A DNA stretch of 64,000 nucleotides. It comes from Thiomargarita sp. (lineage in GTDB: Bacteria > Pseudomonadota > Gammaproteobacteria > Beggiatoales > Beggiatoaceae). Of this stretch, positions 56,656 to 64,000 are shown piece after piece. Numbering within the stretch: position 1 is the first letter of the stretch; the number at the start of each line of letters is the position of its first letter. The DNA lies in assembly GCA_020718845.1 (NCBI GenBank), contig DYRG01000008.1, positions 20,155 through 84,154 of the forward strand. Reading direction: 5' to 3'. The translations under genes were made by a program, and so were the position numbers. A model generated the notes under the pieces. That model saw nothing but the letters and a program-made list of their open reading frames with translations. It had not been told where the DNA came from and ran no database searches.

Positions 56656-58956
56656 ATGTCAACTGATCAAACTCTTAATACTTCTGAAAATACCGAACAA
56701 CCTACGCTTGAAACATCTACTAATAAAGAAACCCCGTCGCGCCGTAAAACAATTAAAGAAACGGTGAAAGCGATGACTGCTCCTTTGGCTTCAATACCAA
56801 AATGTATTGAAGAAGGAAAGAAAATTGATTTGAATGATCCAAGTTTATATTTGAACCGTGAAATGACTTGGTTGAGTTTTAATCAACGAGTTTTGCATGA
56901 AGCTGAAGATATTAGAACACCTTTATTAGAACGTTTAAAATTTATTGCAATTGTGAGCAGCAATTTAGATGAATTTTTTATGAAACGCATTGGTGGATTA
57001 AAACACCAAGTTGCAGCAGATATTCAAAATCTTTCTATCGACGGAAGAACGCCACAACAACAAATCGATGCGTGTTATGAAATTGTTAAACAAATTGAGT
57101 TCAAAAAGCATCAATTGTTGTCGGATATAATTGAGCAACTCAAAGCCGAAGATATTTTTATTGTTTCGTATCAAAGTTTAAACAAAGAACAACAGCAACA
57201 AACCCGTGATTTTTATTTTTCTAATATTTATCCGTTACTTACACCGCAAGGCATGGACCCTGCGCATCCGTTTCCTTTCCTTTCAAATCAGTCGCTTAAT
57301 TTATTAGTTTCTTTAACGCATCCCGATGATTTAGATTCAATTCCTCTCTTAGCTCGAGTGAAAGTACCAATTGGTGCAGGGATTAAACGTTTTATTAAAA
57401 TCGGAGAGGAAAATCGTTTTGTTCCATTAGAGGAAGTGATGGCAAATAATTTAGATTTGCTCTTTCCAAATATGAACATTACCCATTGCGAGTTGTTTAG
57501 AGTAACTCGTAATGCAAATACGGAACGCGATGAAGAAACTGCGGACGATTTGTTAAGCATGATTGAATCTGAATTGCGAGATCGGCGTTTTGCTCCAATC
57601 GTGCGTTTGGAAATCCAAGCTGGCATGAATGCAACGCATCGAGGAATGTTAGCCGCTGAATTAGGTTTAGATGAACAAGCAGATGTCTCTGATGTTGCTG
57701 GAATGTTAGCAATGCGTGATTTATTTGAATTGCTCTCGTTAAAAGGAAAAAAAAATTCATTGCATGATCAACCTCATCAACCATTAGATCATCCTAAATT
57801 ACAAGACTCTCCAAATATCTTTCATACAATTAGAGAAAATGGTGCGATTTTATTACATCATCCGTACAATTCATTTTCTACAACGGTTGAGCGATTTCTC
57901 CGTGAAGCAAGTGAAGACCCAAAAGTCAGAGCAATTAAAATGACTTTATATAGAACATCAAGCGATACAAAAGTGATTGATTATTTAATGCAAGCCGCGA
58001 GAAATGGGAAACAAGTTGCAGTGGTTGTTGAATTAAAAGCCCGATTTGATGAAGCTGCAAATATCAAATGGGCAAGCCGAATGGAAGAAGCGGGTGTTCA
58101 TGTAACGTATGGCGTGGTTGGATTGAAAACCCATTCTAAAGTAATTTTGGTCATTAGACAGGATTTCAGTTTCAATAAAATTCAACGTTATGCGCACATA
58201 GGAACGGGTAATTATCATGCGGGAACAGCGCGTTTGTATGCGGATTTGGGAATTTTAACTTGTGATGATGAAATTGGCGGGGATTTAACCGAATTATTTA
58301 ATTATTTAACAACAGGTTACAATCCTAAGCGTAATTACCAAAAGATTTTACCCTCACCAAAGTTTCTCAAAAAAGCCTTATTGTCTAAAATCGACCGTGA
58401 AATTGAATTGCATCAAAAAGGTATTGCGGGTTTGATTCAATTTAAAATGAATGCTTTAGAAGATGTTGATGTAACAAAAGCCTTGTATAAAGCAGCAATG
58501 GCGGGTGTGCAAATTGATTTGATTATTCGAGATACTTGTCGTTTTCGTCCTCAATTGCCAAACCTTTCTGAAAGCGCTCGTGTGATTAGTATTGCTGGAA
58601 GATTTTTAGAGCATACGCGGATTTATTATTTTAGAAACGGTGGAGATGAAGAGTATTTCATTGGTTCAGCAGATGCAATGCAGAGAAACTTAGAAAGTCG
58701 GGTAGAAGTTGTTACCCCAGTTGAAGACCCAATGTTATGTTCTGAATTGAGAATGATTTTGAACACGCAATTAAATGATCAACGTAGTGCATGGGATATG
58801 CAATTTGATGGAAGTTATGTGCAACGTTCTCCTATTGAAGAGAAAGCAAAGGGTGCACAAGAAAGTTTAATTTCGTTTTATGAAAATCGTCAAAAAGACA
58901 TTTCTCGAATTAAGAAACTTAAAACTGGCGCAAAACGTAAAAAGCGCAATGGTTAA
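56656..58956 (+). CDS. ppk: Polyphosphate kinase 1
   Basis: 766 residues. Reversible polyphosphate synthesis from ATP. A disordered N-terminal extension (about 1-65) precedes the family start (LYLNREMTWLSFNQRVL). Seen: NLDEFFMKRIGGLK, HHPYNSF, histidines in GLKTHSK and YAHIGTGNYHAGTARLYADL, and a C-terminal domain with SADAMQRNLESRVEV. The extra 65 residues, rich in Thr, Glu and Lys, are unusual; E. coli PPK is 688 residues. Confidence 0.96.
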   Translation: MSTDQTLNTSENTEQPTLETSTNKETPSRRKTIKETVKAMTAPLASIPKCIEEGKKIDLNDPSLYLNREMTWLSFNQRVLHEAEDIRTPLLERLKFIAIVSSNLDEFFMKRIGGLKHQVAADIQNLSIDGRTPQQQIDACYEIVKQIEFKKHQLLSDIIEQLKAEDIFIVSYQSLNKEQQQQTRDFYFSNIYPLLTPQGMDPAHPFPFLSNQSLNLLVSLTHPDDLDSIPLLARVKVPIGAGIKRFIKIGEENRFVPLEEVMANNLDLLFPNMNITHCELFRVTRNANTERDEETADDLLSMIESELRDRRFAPIVRLEIQAGMNATHRGMLAAELGLDEQADVSDVAGMLAMRDLFELLSLKGKKNSLHDQPHQPLDHPKLQDSPNIFHTIRENGAILLHHPYNSFSTTVERFLREASEDPKVRAIKMTLYRTSSDTKVIDYLMQAARNGKQVAVVVELKARFDEAANIKWASRMEEAGVHVTYGVVGLKTHSKVILVIRQDFSFNKIQRYAHIGTGNYHAGTARLYADLGILTCDDEIGGDLTELFNYLTTGYNPKRNYQKILPSPKFLKKALLSKIDREIELHQKGIAGLIQFKMNALEDVDVTKALYKAAMAGVQIDLIIRDTCRFRPQLPNLSESARVISIAGRFLEHTRIYYFRNGGDEEYFIGSADAMQRNLESRVEVVTPVEDPMLCSELRMILNTQLNDQRSAWDMQFDGSYVQRSPIEEKAKGAQESLISFYENRQKDISRIKKLKTGAKRKKRNG

Positions 58957-58970
58957 GTGCTAAAAAATAT

Positions 58971-59003
58971 AGCTAGTAATCTTTAAAAGTTACTAGCTTT
59001 TTT
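58971..59003 (+). terminator. Intrinsic terminator of ppk
   Basis: AGCTAGTAA pairs perfectly with TTACTAGCT around a 10-base loop and is followed by a six-T run. Confidence 0.88.
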
Positions 59004-59051
59004 AGAGGAAAGTTGTTTGAAAATAAAATTACTGTTATTTGAGGAACTGTT

Positions 59052-60176
59052 ATGAATATGAAATACCAATCTTTATTTGAATCTTTTAAGTTTCCTTGCG
59101 GTTTAGAAAGCAAAAATCGCTTAGTTTTAGCACCGATGACGCATTGGTCGAGTAATCCCGATGGGACGGTTTCTGAGGAAGAATTGCCATATTATCAACA
59201 ACGTGCACAAGGCGTGGGCGTTGCAATTAGTGCAGCGGTAATGGTCGCGCTCGATGGCAAAGGATTTAGCGGTCAATTTAGCGTTCATAATGATGACATG
59301 ATCGCGGGCTTAACAAAATTAGCTAATATCTTGAAAAATAACGGAAGTTTAGCGGTTTTACAATTACATCATGGTGGAAGAATGTCGCCGCCCGATGCCA
59401 CGCCCGACGGTAAAATTTACAGCGCGAGCGCGATTCCTGCCGAACGTGAAGGTGCGCCAATTCCAGAAGAAATGACCGAAGCACATATTTTGCAAACAAT
59501 TCAAGCATTTGGCGATGCCACTCGACGGGCAATTCAAGCGGGTTTTGATGGCGTAGAAATTCACGGTGCAAACACCTATTTATTGCAACAGTTTTTCTCT
59601 CCACATTCCAATTGCCGCACCGATCGGTGGGGTGGTGACGTTCATCAACGGATGGCATTTCCACTTGCAATAATTGATCAAATAAAACAAACAGTTGCAA
59701 CATATTCTAAAAAACCTTTTTTAATTGGTTATCGTTTCTCACCAGAGGAAATTGAAACCCCTGGAATTACATTTGAGGATTCATTATTATTTGCAGAAAC
59801 TTTAGCAAATAAAGAATTAGATTATCTTCATGTTTCGACAAATGATTTTTGGTCGGGTTCGATGCGCGATCAAAACGATAAAACTTCAAGAGTTTTAGGT
59901 ATTTATAATAAAGTTGGGCACAAAGTTCCTATCATTGGCGTAGGTTCAATCCGCACACCCGACAATGCGTTAAAAGCCTTAGAAACCGGCGTTTCTTTGA
60001 TTGCCTTAGGTCGTGAGTTAATTGCTGAACCCAAATGGGTTGAAAAAGTCCAAAATAATCAACTCAATTCCATTAGAACAACCATTAGCAAAAAAGATCA
60101 AGTTGAATTGATTATTCCTAATAATTTATGGAATATGATGAATACTGTTCCTTATTGGTTTCCAATGGTAGATTGA
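59052..60176 (+). CDS. Old-yellow-enzyme-type NADH:flavin oxidoreductase
   Basis: 374 residues. FMN TIM barrel with NRLVLAPMTHWSSNPDG, LQLHHGGRMS, GFDGVEIHGANTYLLQQFFSPHSNCRTDRWGG and VGSIRTPDNALKAL; typical of the OYE/2,4-dienoyl reductase-like family. Reduces alkenes of unsaturated carbonyls; native substrate unknown. Eleven bases before the FecR-type gene, so probably co-transcribed. Confidence 0.92.
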   Translation: MNMKYQSLFESFKFPCGLESKNRLVLAPMTHWSSNPDGTVSEEELPYYQQRAQGVGVAISAAVMVALDGKGFSGQFSVHNDDMIAGLTKLANILKNNGSLAVLQLHHGGRMSPPDATPDGKIYSASAIPAEREGAPIPEEMTEAHILQTIQAFGDATRRAIQAGFDGVEIHGANTYLLQQFFSPHSNCRTDRWGGDVHQRMAFPLAIIDQIKQTVATYSKKPFLIGYRFSPEEIETPGITFEDSLLFAETLANKELDYLHVSTNDFWSGSMRDQNDKTSRVLGIYNKVGHKVPIIGVGSIRTPDNALKALETGVSLIALGRELIAEPKWVEKVQNNQLNSIRTTISKKDQVELIIPNNLWNMMNTVPYWFPMVD

Positions 60177-60187
60177 GAGAAAAAATT

Positions 60188-60814
60188 ATGAAACGTCGAC
60201 AATTTTTACAAATGTCAGTTGCTCTCGTTGGCTTTGCACCTTTGATATTAGAAGCGAAAAACATTCAATCTTTAAAAGGTGATGTAAAAGTTAATGGAAA
60301 ACCCATTTCTGAAAAAACACAAATTCAAGCAGGAGATGTGATTACAACGGGAGAAAATAGTCAAATTATTTTCTTAGTTGAAAAAGATGTTTATCGATTG
60401 GGATCAAATGCTGAATTGAAAGTGCAAGGAAAAAATAAGTTAATTGATTCAATGCGTTTAGTGACAGGTGGTTTGATGAGCGTATTTGAAAAAGGGAGTC
60501 GACGCGAATTACAAACTGCCAGTGCAACGATTGGCATTCGAGGCACAGGTTTTTATTGTGTTGTTGAAGAAGAACAAACTTATTTCTGCACTTGTTATGG
60601 AAGCACCGAAGTGAATACGTCTGAAGGTGAAAGAATCATTCAAGCAACTCAAACTCATCATAAACCTTATTTCATTGATAACAAAACGGGCGAATTTTCT
60701 TTACCTCCGCCTGATTTGAAAAATCATACAAATGAAGAATTGATTTACTTAGAATCTTTAGTGAATCGACAACCTCCAAAATCATTTCTGGAGAATGTTC
60801 AATATCCTTTATAA
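60188..60814 (+). CDS. FecR-domain protein with a Tat-like signal
   Basis: 208 residues. N-terminal KRRQFLQMSVALVGF has the twin-arginine pattern R-R-x-F-L and a hydrophobic core; then a FecR domain (about 30-150) with SLKGDVKVNGKP, IQAGDVITTGENSQIIFLV and ATIGIRGTGFYC. The ATG at 60188 is preceded by AGAGAAAAA and follows the oxidoreductase stop by 11 bases. Not a TonB-signalling FecR: no N-terminal cytoplasmic domain and no sigma factor nearby. Function unknown. Confidence 0.8.
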   Translation: MKRRQFLQMSVALVGFAPLILEAKNIQSLKGDVKVNGKPISEKTQIQAGDVITTGENSQIIFLVEKDVYRLGSNAELKVQGKNKLIDSMRLVTGGLMSVFEKGSRRELQTASATIGIRGTGFYCVVEEEQTYFCTCYGSTEVNTSEGERIIQATQTHHKPYFIDNKTGEFSLPPPDLKNHTNEELIYLESLVNRQPPKSFLENVQYPL

Positions 60815-60840
60815 GCAGTTATTTGAAATATATAACAACT

Positions 60841-61572
60841 CTAATATTGCTCACATAAGAAATTAAGAAACTGGGGCAAATCTTCAGTAATTTGGTTATT
60901 AAATATTGTTCCTTTATATGAAGGCATTTCATGAAATAGCCAAATTTGCTTTAAATTCGGAACAAATTGTTCGCGTGCATGATTCATGTCAATCCGTTGT
61001 TCCCAATCTTTAAAATCTACATTCCATAATAACGTTTGTAATCCATTTGCTTGATAAGTTTCTCGAACTTGTCTAGCAATTAATTGAGTATTAAATTCAT
61101 CATTTAAGGTTTGTTGTTTTAATTTTCCAGTGGTTTCTAGTTCTTTAAATAATTTTACGCTTTTTTGTGTCATTCCTCCAAAGGGTGGTCTTGCATATTT
61201 TAAATCATAATTGCTTTCTAATGCTTGATTTAAATTGTTTTTAAATTCTTGAATATCCTGATGAATTTCATTCGCAGTCATTTTAGCTTGATTGGTATGA
61301 TGCATCGAATGATAGCCAATATCATATTGATAAGATTGAATTTTTTTAACTAATTCTGGATATTGAGCAATTCGATCCCCAATTAAAAAGAAAATTGCAT
61401 TTTTTACATTTTTTTCTTTTAATTGTTCTAATAAAATTGGCGTAGTTTCTGGATGAGGTCCGTCATCAAATGTTAATGTAGAATTACAATTTTTAAAGGT
61501 TTTATCATTACTTTGAACAAAAGAAATGAAAACCATAAAAATCACCAAAACTTTAAATATTCCATTCCACAT
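60841..61572 (-). CDS. NodB-domain polysaccharide deacetylase
   Basis: 243 residues. Signal peptide (about 1-21); NodB domain with TFDDGPHPETTP (D-D of motif 1), GYHSMHHTNQ (H-x-x-x-H zinc ligands), ARPPFGG (motif 3) and WNVDFKDWEQR (motif 4). Removes N-acetyl or similar groups from a glycan; periplasmic or secreted. It overlaps the upstream GNAT gene by 20 bases, hinting that deacetylation and acetyl transfer are linked (inference). Confidence 0.88.
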   Translation of the reverse strand: MWNGIFKVLVIFMVFISFVQSNDKTFKNCNSTLTFDDGPHPETTPILLEQLKEKNVKNAIFFLIGDRIAQYPELVKKIQSYQYDIGYHSMHHTNQAKMTANEIHQDIQEFKNNLNQALESNYDLKYARPPFGGMTQKSVKLFKELETTGKLKQQTLNDEFNTQLIARQVRETYQANGLQTLLWNVDFKDWEQRIDMNHAREQFVPNLKQIWLFHEMPSYKGTIFNNQITEDLPQFLNFLCEQY

Positions 61573-62512
61573 AAACTGTTTCTCCTGTTTTTATAAAACC
61601 ATAAGGTTGATAGAATTTTTTATAAATTATATCATTTGTCCACAAACCAATTTTTGTTTTCTTTAAATTTTGCAGATATTCAAGGACTTTCTCTAAAATA
61701 ATTCCACCAAGTTGCTTTCCACGATGTTCTTTTGAAATGGCAATCGGTCCAAAAAATGCCATTTCATGATCAGTTTTAGATTGCACAATACAAAACCCGC
61801 AAATTTCATTTTTAAATGTTACCACAATAACATCATTAGGTTGATAAACGTTGCTCAAACCATAACCATTAAAAGGCTCAAAACTTTTATCGACTTTGCT
61901 CATCACTTCGCATTGCCAACCAATCCCAAAATTTGCTTTTAAATATTGATACAATTTTTCTTTATCCATTTCTTCAAAGAATCTTATTTTATAATCATTT
62001 AATCTAATCTCTTTTTTTATAAAATGCTTCATTTCTAACTCTAAAAAAAGTTCACCAGTTTTAATTACGCCACCCATTTTCTCACAAAATAAAACTACAC
62101 CACTTAATTGGGTTGGAATTCCAGGAAAAATTCCTCCCCATTGTAAAGAAGTTATTATTTTATTAATACCATTATTTTTGGCATAATCAAATAAATATTT
62201 AAAAATATATTTTCCACAACCTTGATTTCTATATTTTTCGTTAATAAAAAACCAATGGAGATACATTTCTGAAGAATGCGTTTGAAGAGGATTTTTTCTT
62301 AAATTTGCTAAAATAAATCCACAAATATCATTTTTTTTTGTCAAAATAATTTTCGAGAAATCAAAAGAATATATTTGACTATTAAAAATCCGTTGTTCTA
62401 AAAAATATTTTTCAAGTTTCTTTCCATAAGGCAAATCAAATTTATCAAAACATTTTTCATATTCTTGATTAAAGATTTCGATATGTTGTGGTTGCAAAGT
62501 TTCTATCTTCAT
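61553..62512 (-). CDS. Double-domain GNAT acetyltransferase
   Basis: 319 residues. Two GNAT-like halves: about 1-160 (FINEKYRNQGCGKYIFKYLFDYA) and about 170-319 (ISKEHRGKQLGGIILEKVLEYL, IYKKFYQPYGFIKTGETV). Both have R-x-x-G/Q-x-G-type acetyl-CoA loops, so both may bind cofactor. Substrate unknown. Very AT-rich, and overlapping the polysaccharide deacetylase by 20 bases. Confidence 0.8.
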   Translation of the reverse strand: MKIETLQPQHIEIFNQEYEKCFDKFDLPYGKKLEKYFLEQRIFNSQIYSFDFSKIILTKKNDICGFILANLRKNPLQTHSSEMYLHWFFINEKYRNQGCGKYIFKYLFDYAKNNGINKIITSLQWGGIFPGIPTQLSGVVLFCEKMGGVIKTGELFLELEMKHFIKKEIRLNDYKIRFFEEMDKEKLYQYLKANFGIGWQCEVMSKVDKSFEPFNGYGLSNVYQPNDVIVVTFKNEICGFCIVQSKTDHEMAFFGPIAISKEHRGKQLGGIILEKVLEYLQNLKKTKIGLWTNDIIYKKFYQPYGFIKTGETVYVEWNI

Positions 62513-62574
62513 ATTATACCAATATTTTATATCTTAATACCTAAAATTAATTGTAGCATTACCCAAAGAAATAA

Positions 62575-62593
62575 GATGCGGTAAAACCGCATC
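62575..62593 (-). terminator. Hairpin terminator of the aminotransferase gene
   Basis: GATGCGGT pairs with ACCGCATC around a three-base loop, 10 bases past the stop; on the minus strand a T-rich stretch (TTATTTCTTT) follows. Confidence 0.7.
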
Positions 62594-62602
62594 CTAATTT
62601 AA

Positions 62603-63781
62603 TTAGTTTTGATATTCAGCTAAAGCAGCTTTGATTGCAGCACCCGAAGGAACTGGAACACCTTCTGTTAAAAGAACGGATTCTAAACTATTCAAACAAT
62701 ACAAGACGTTACGTTGACTTGCACTGTGTCCCATCAAACCAATTCGCCAAATCTTTCCTGCTAACGGTCCTAAGCCCGCACCGATTTCTAGTTGAAACTC
62801 ATTTAATAGACGGTTTCTCACTTTTGCTTCATCAACACCGTCGGGAATTTTAATAGAATTTAATTGCGGCAAACGATGCTCTTCTTTTACAAGCATACTT
62901 AATCCCATTGCTTCCAAACCAGCAACCAATGCTTCATGATGATATTGATGACGTTTCCAAGCATTTTCCAATCCTTCTTCCTCTAAAATACATAACGCTT
63001 CGTGTAATGCGTACAAAGGATTAATCGGCGCAGTATGATGATAAGCTCGTTTTGCGTTGCTACCCCAATAGCCCATAATCAAATTCATATCTAAAAACCA
63101 GCTTTGAACTTGAGTTTTTCTTCCCACAATAACGGCTTGTGCGGCTTCACTAAATGTAACAGGCGACAAACCAGGAATGCAAGATAAACATTTTTGCGTT
63201 CCAGAATAAACTGCATCAATACTCCATTCATCAACTTTAACGGGCGTTCCTCCCAATGAAGTGACTGAATCCATAATGGTTAATGAAGTATATTTGCAAG
63301 CTAAATCTGCAATGGCTTTTGCATCAGATTGAACCCCCGTCGAGGTTTCTGCTTGCACAAATGCAACCGCTTTTACATCTCCATTTTTCTTAAAAGCGTC
63401 CTCAACTTTGTTCAAATCAACAGGCGTGCCCCAAGTATCTTCAATCATAATGGGTTTTGCACCACAACGAATCACGTTTTCTTTCATGCGTCCTCCAAAA
63501 ACGCCATTTTGGCAAACGATGACTTTATCATTGGGTTCAACTAAATTCACAAAACAGGCTTCCATTCCCGCAGAACCGGGTCCAGAAATCGGTAATGTTA
63601 AAGTATTAGTGGTTTGAAAAGCGTATTGTAATTTGCTCTTAATTTCATCCATCATTTGCACAAACAAAGGGTCTAAATGTCCAATAATCGGACGACTGAG
63701 CGCCAACGTCGTGCGGGGATTCATATCTGACGGACCGGGTCCCATCAGCGTGCGTTGCGGGGGATAAAATGAACCAGCCAT
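62603..63781 (-). CDS. Serine-glyoxylate aminotransferase-like PLP enzyme
   Basis: 392 residues. Class V PLP aminotransferase with MGPGPSDMNPRTTLALSRPIIGHLDP, SGPGSAGMEA, PLP lysine K197 (YSGTQKCLSCIPGLSP) and a family-typical C-terminus. Serine-glyoxylate or alanine-glyoxylate transaminase; converts glyoxylate to glycine and, with serine, gives hydroxypyruvate. The hydroxypyruvate reductase at 10486-11445 could take the next step (same pathway, different locus). AGAAGGAG lies before the ATG. Confidence 0.92.
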   Translation of the reverse strand: MAGSFYPPQRTLMGPGPSDMNPRTTLALSRPIIGHLDPLFVQMMDEIKSKLQYAFQTTNTLTLPISGPGSAGMEACFVNLVEPNDKVIVCQNGVFGGRMKENVIRCGAKPIMIEDTWGTPVDLNKVEDAFKKNGDVKAVAFVQAETSTGVQSDAKAIADLACKYTSLTIMDSVTSLGGTPVKVDEWSIDAVYSGTQKCLSCIPGLSPVTFSEAAQAVIVGRKTQVQSWFLDMNLIMGYWGSNAKRAYHHTAPINPLYALHEALCILEEEGLENAWKRHQYHHEALVAGLEAMGLSMLVKEEHRLPQLNSIKIPDGVDEAKVRNRLLNEFQLEIGAGLGPLAGKIWRIGLMGHSASQRNVLYCLNSLESVLLTEGVPVPSGAAIKAALAEYQN

Positions 63782-63946
63782 AAGTTTTCTCCTTCTTTTT
63801 TAAGGTAATGTTGGTGGGAAAAAGTGCCTTAATGTAATCACAACCGCCGCACTTTGCAATGTCCTCTTTACAATTAATTTTTTAAATTAAAAATAAAACT
63901 AAGAGTTTCTTTACCTTTAAATGAGGATTTATTCAAACGGATTTTT

Positions 63947-64000
63947 GGTAGTGGTGCAAAATAGGGTGATAAGGTCTATTTAAAGAGCGGCAAGATAGGC
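63947..64000. mobile_element. Probable insertion sequence terminus at the right edge
   Basis: GGTAGTGGTGCAAAATAGG resembles IS6-family inverted termini (GG-x-x-CTG-x-TGCAAA). The sequence runs off the window, so the element itself cannot be confirmed. Confidence 0.35.

Noticed and set aside
60841..61572. ArnD assignment for the polysaccharide deacetylase
   Set aside because: It carries an export signal and general NodB motifs, lies 35 kb from arnBC, and shows no ArnD-specific features.

Overview
This is an AT-rich bacterial chromosome segment. Gene content and order point to a gammaproteobacterium: asd next to fimV, a gspD/gspGHIJ type II secretion system, ubiE-ubiB, ampD, and a monofunctional hisB close to hisH. 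PHA synthase, polyphosphate kinase, a glycolate-salvage pair (hydroxypyruvate reductase and serine-glyoxylate aminotransferase), a cyclic-nucleotide-domain anion transporter and a nuclease-fold protein family that I associate with filamentous bacteria suggest a sulfur-oxidising Thiotrichales/Beggiatoaceae-like organism. That placement is an inference from gene content; no 16S gene is present.

Layout. 1-2.5 kb: 5' part of fimV, running off the left edge, with an internal 129-bp tandem repeat. 2.6-8.1 kb: asd, then a forward cluster with a small membrane protein, hisB, two uncharacterised genes (AbrB/VapB-like small protein and PD-(D/E)XK-like protein), hisH and aspS. 8.1-10.5 kb: a non-coding stretch with a GGTAGTGATC inverted repeat, lpdA, and an IS630-type remnant with both terminal repeats. 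10.5-18.5 kb: hydroxypyruvate reductase, then a reverse-strand operon degQ-manC-gspG-H-I-J-pgi-zinc-ribbon protein. 18.6-26.4 kb: forward run panC, CNB-SLC13 transporter, substrate-binding-like protein, phaC, arnB, arnC, infA. 26.5-30 kb: GNAT protein, ubiE, ubiB. 30-42.6 kb: reverse strand, with a 1467-aa hybrid phosphorelay kinase fused to a class III cyclase, folE2, dxs, gspD, rlmB and an FtsX-type permease. 42.8-48.2 kb: dnaN, DUF2330 protein, RnfD-like membrane protein, an endonuclease V-like protein, a LysR regulator and a vapBC-like toxin-antitoxin pair bounded by 29-bp direct repeats. 48.4-64 kb: secreted FG-GAP protein, 5'-nucleotidase, tRNA-Lys, ampD, a lytic transglycosylase, a sulfotransferase with three N-terminal repeats, tpx, ppk, an OYE-family oxidoreductase with a Tat/FecR protein, a NodB deacetylase, a double GNAT protein and serine-glyoxylate aminotransferase. 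The last ~54 bases look like an insertion sequence terminus.

Most of the window is housekeeping and envelope biology. T2SS genes are split between two loci (gspGHIJ and gspD), and both sit in operons with metabolic genes. The less ordinary items are the PD-(D/E)XK-like/AbrB-like pair embedded between hisB and hisH, the single-chain phosphorelay-cyclase, the CNB-gated transporter lacking the usual phosphate-binding arginine, the repeat-bearing sulfotransferase, the DUF2330/RnfD-like pair and the direct-repeat-bounded vapBC cassette. I saw no CRISPR array, prophage or complete transposon. I do not claim a proven new system; the hisB-hisH insert is the best candidate.
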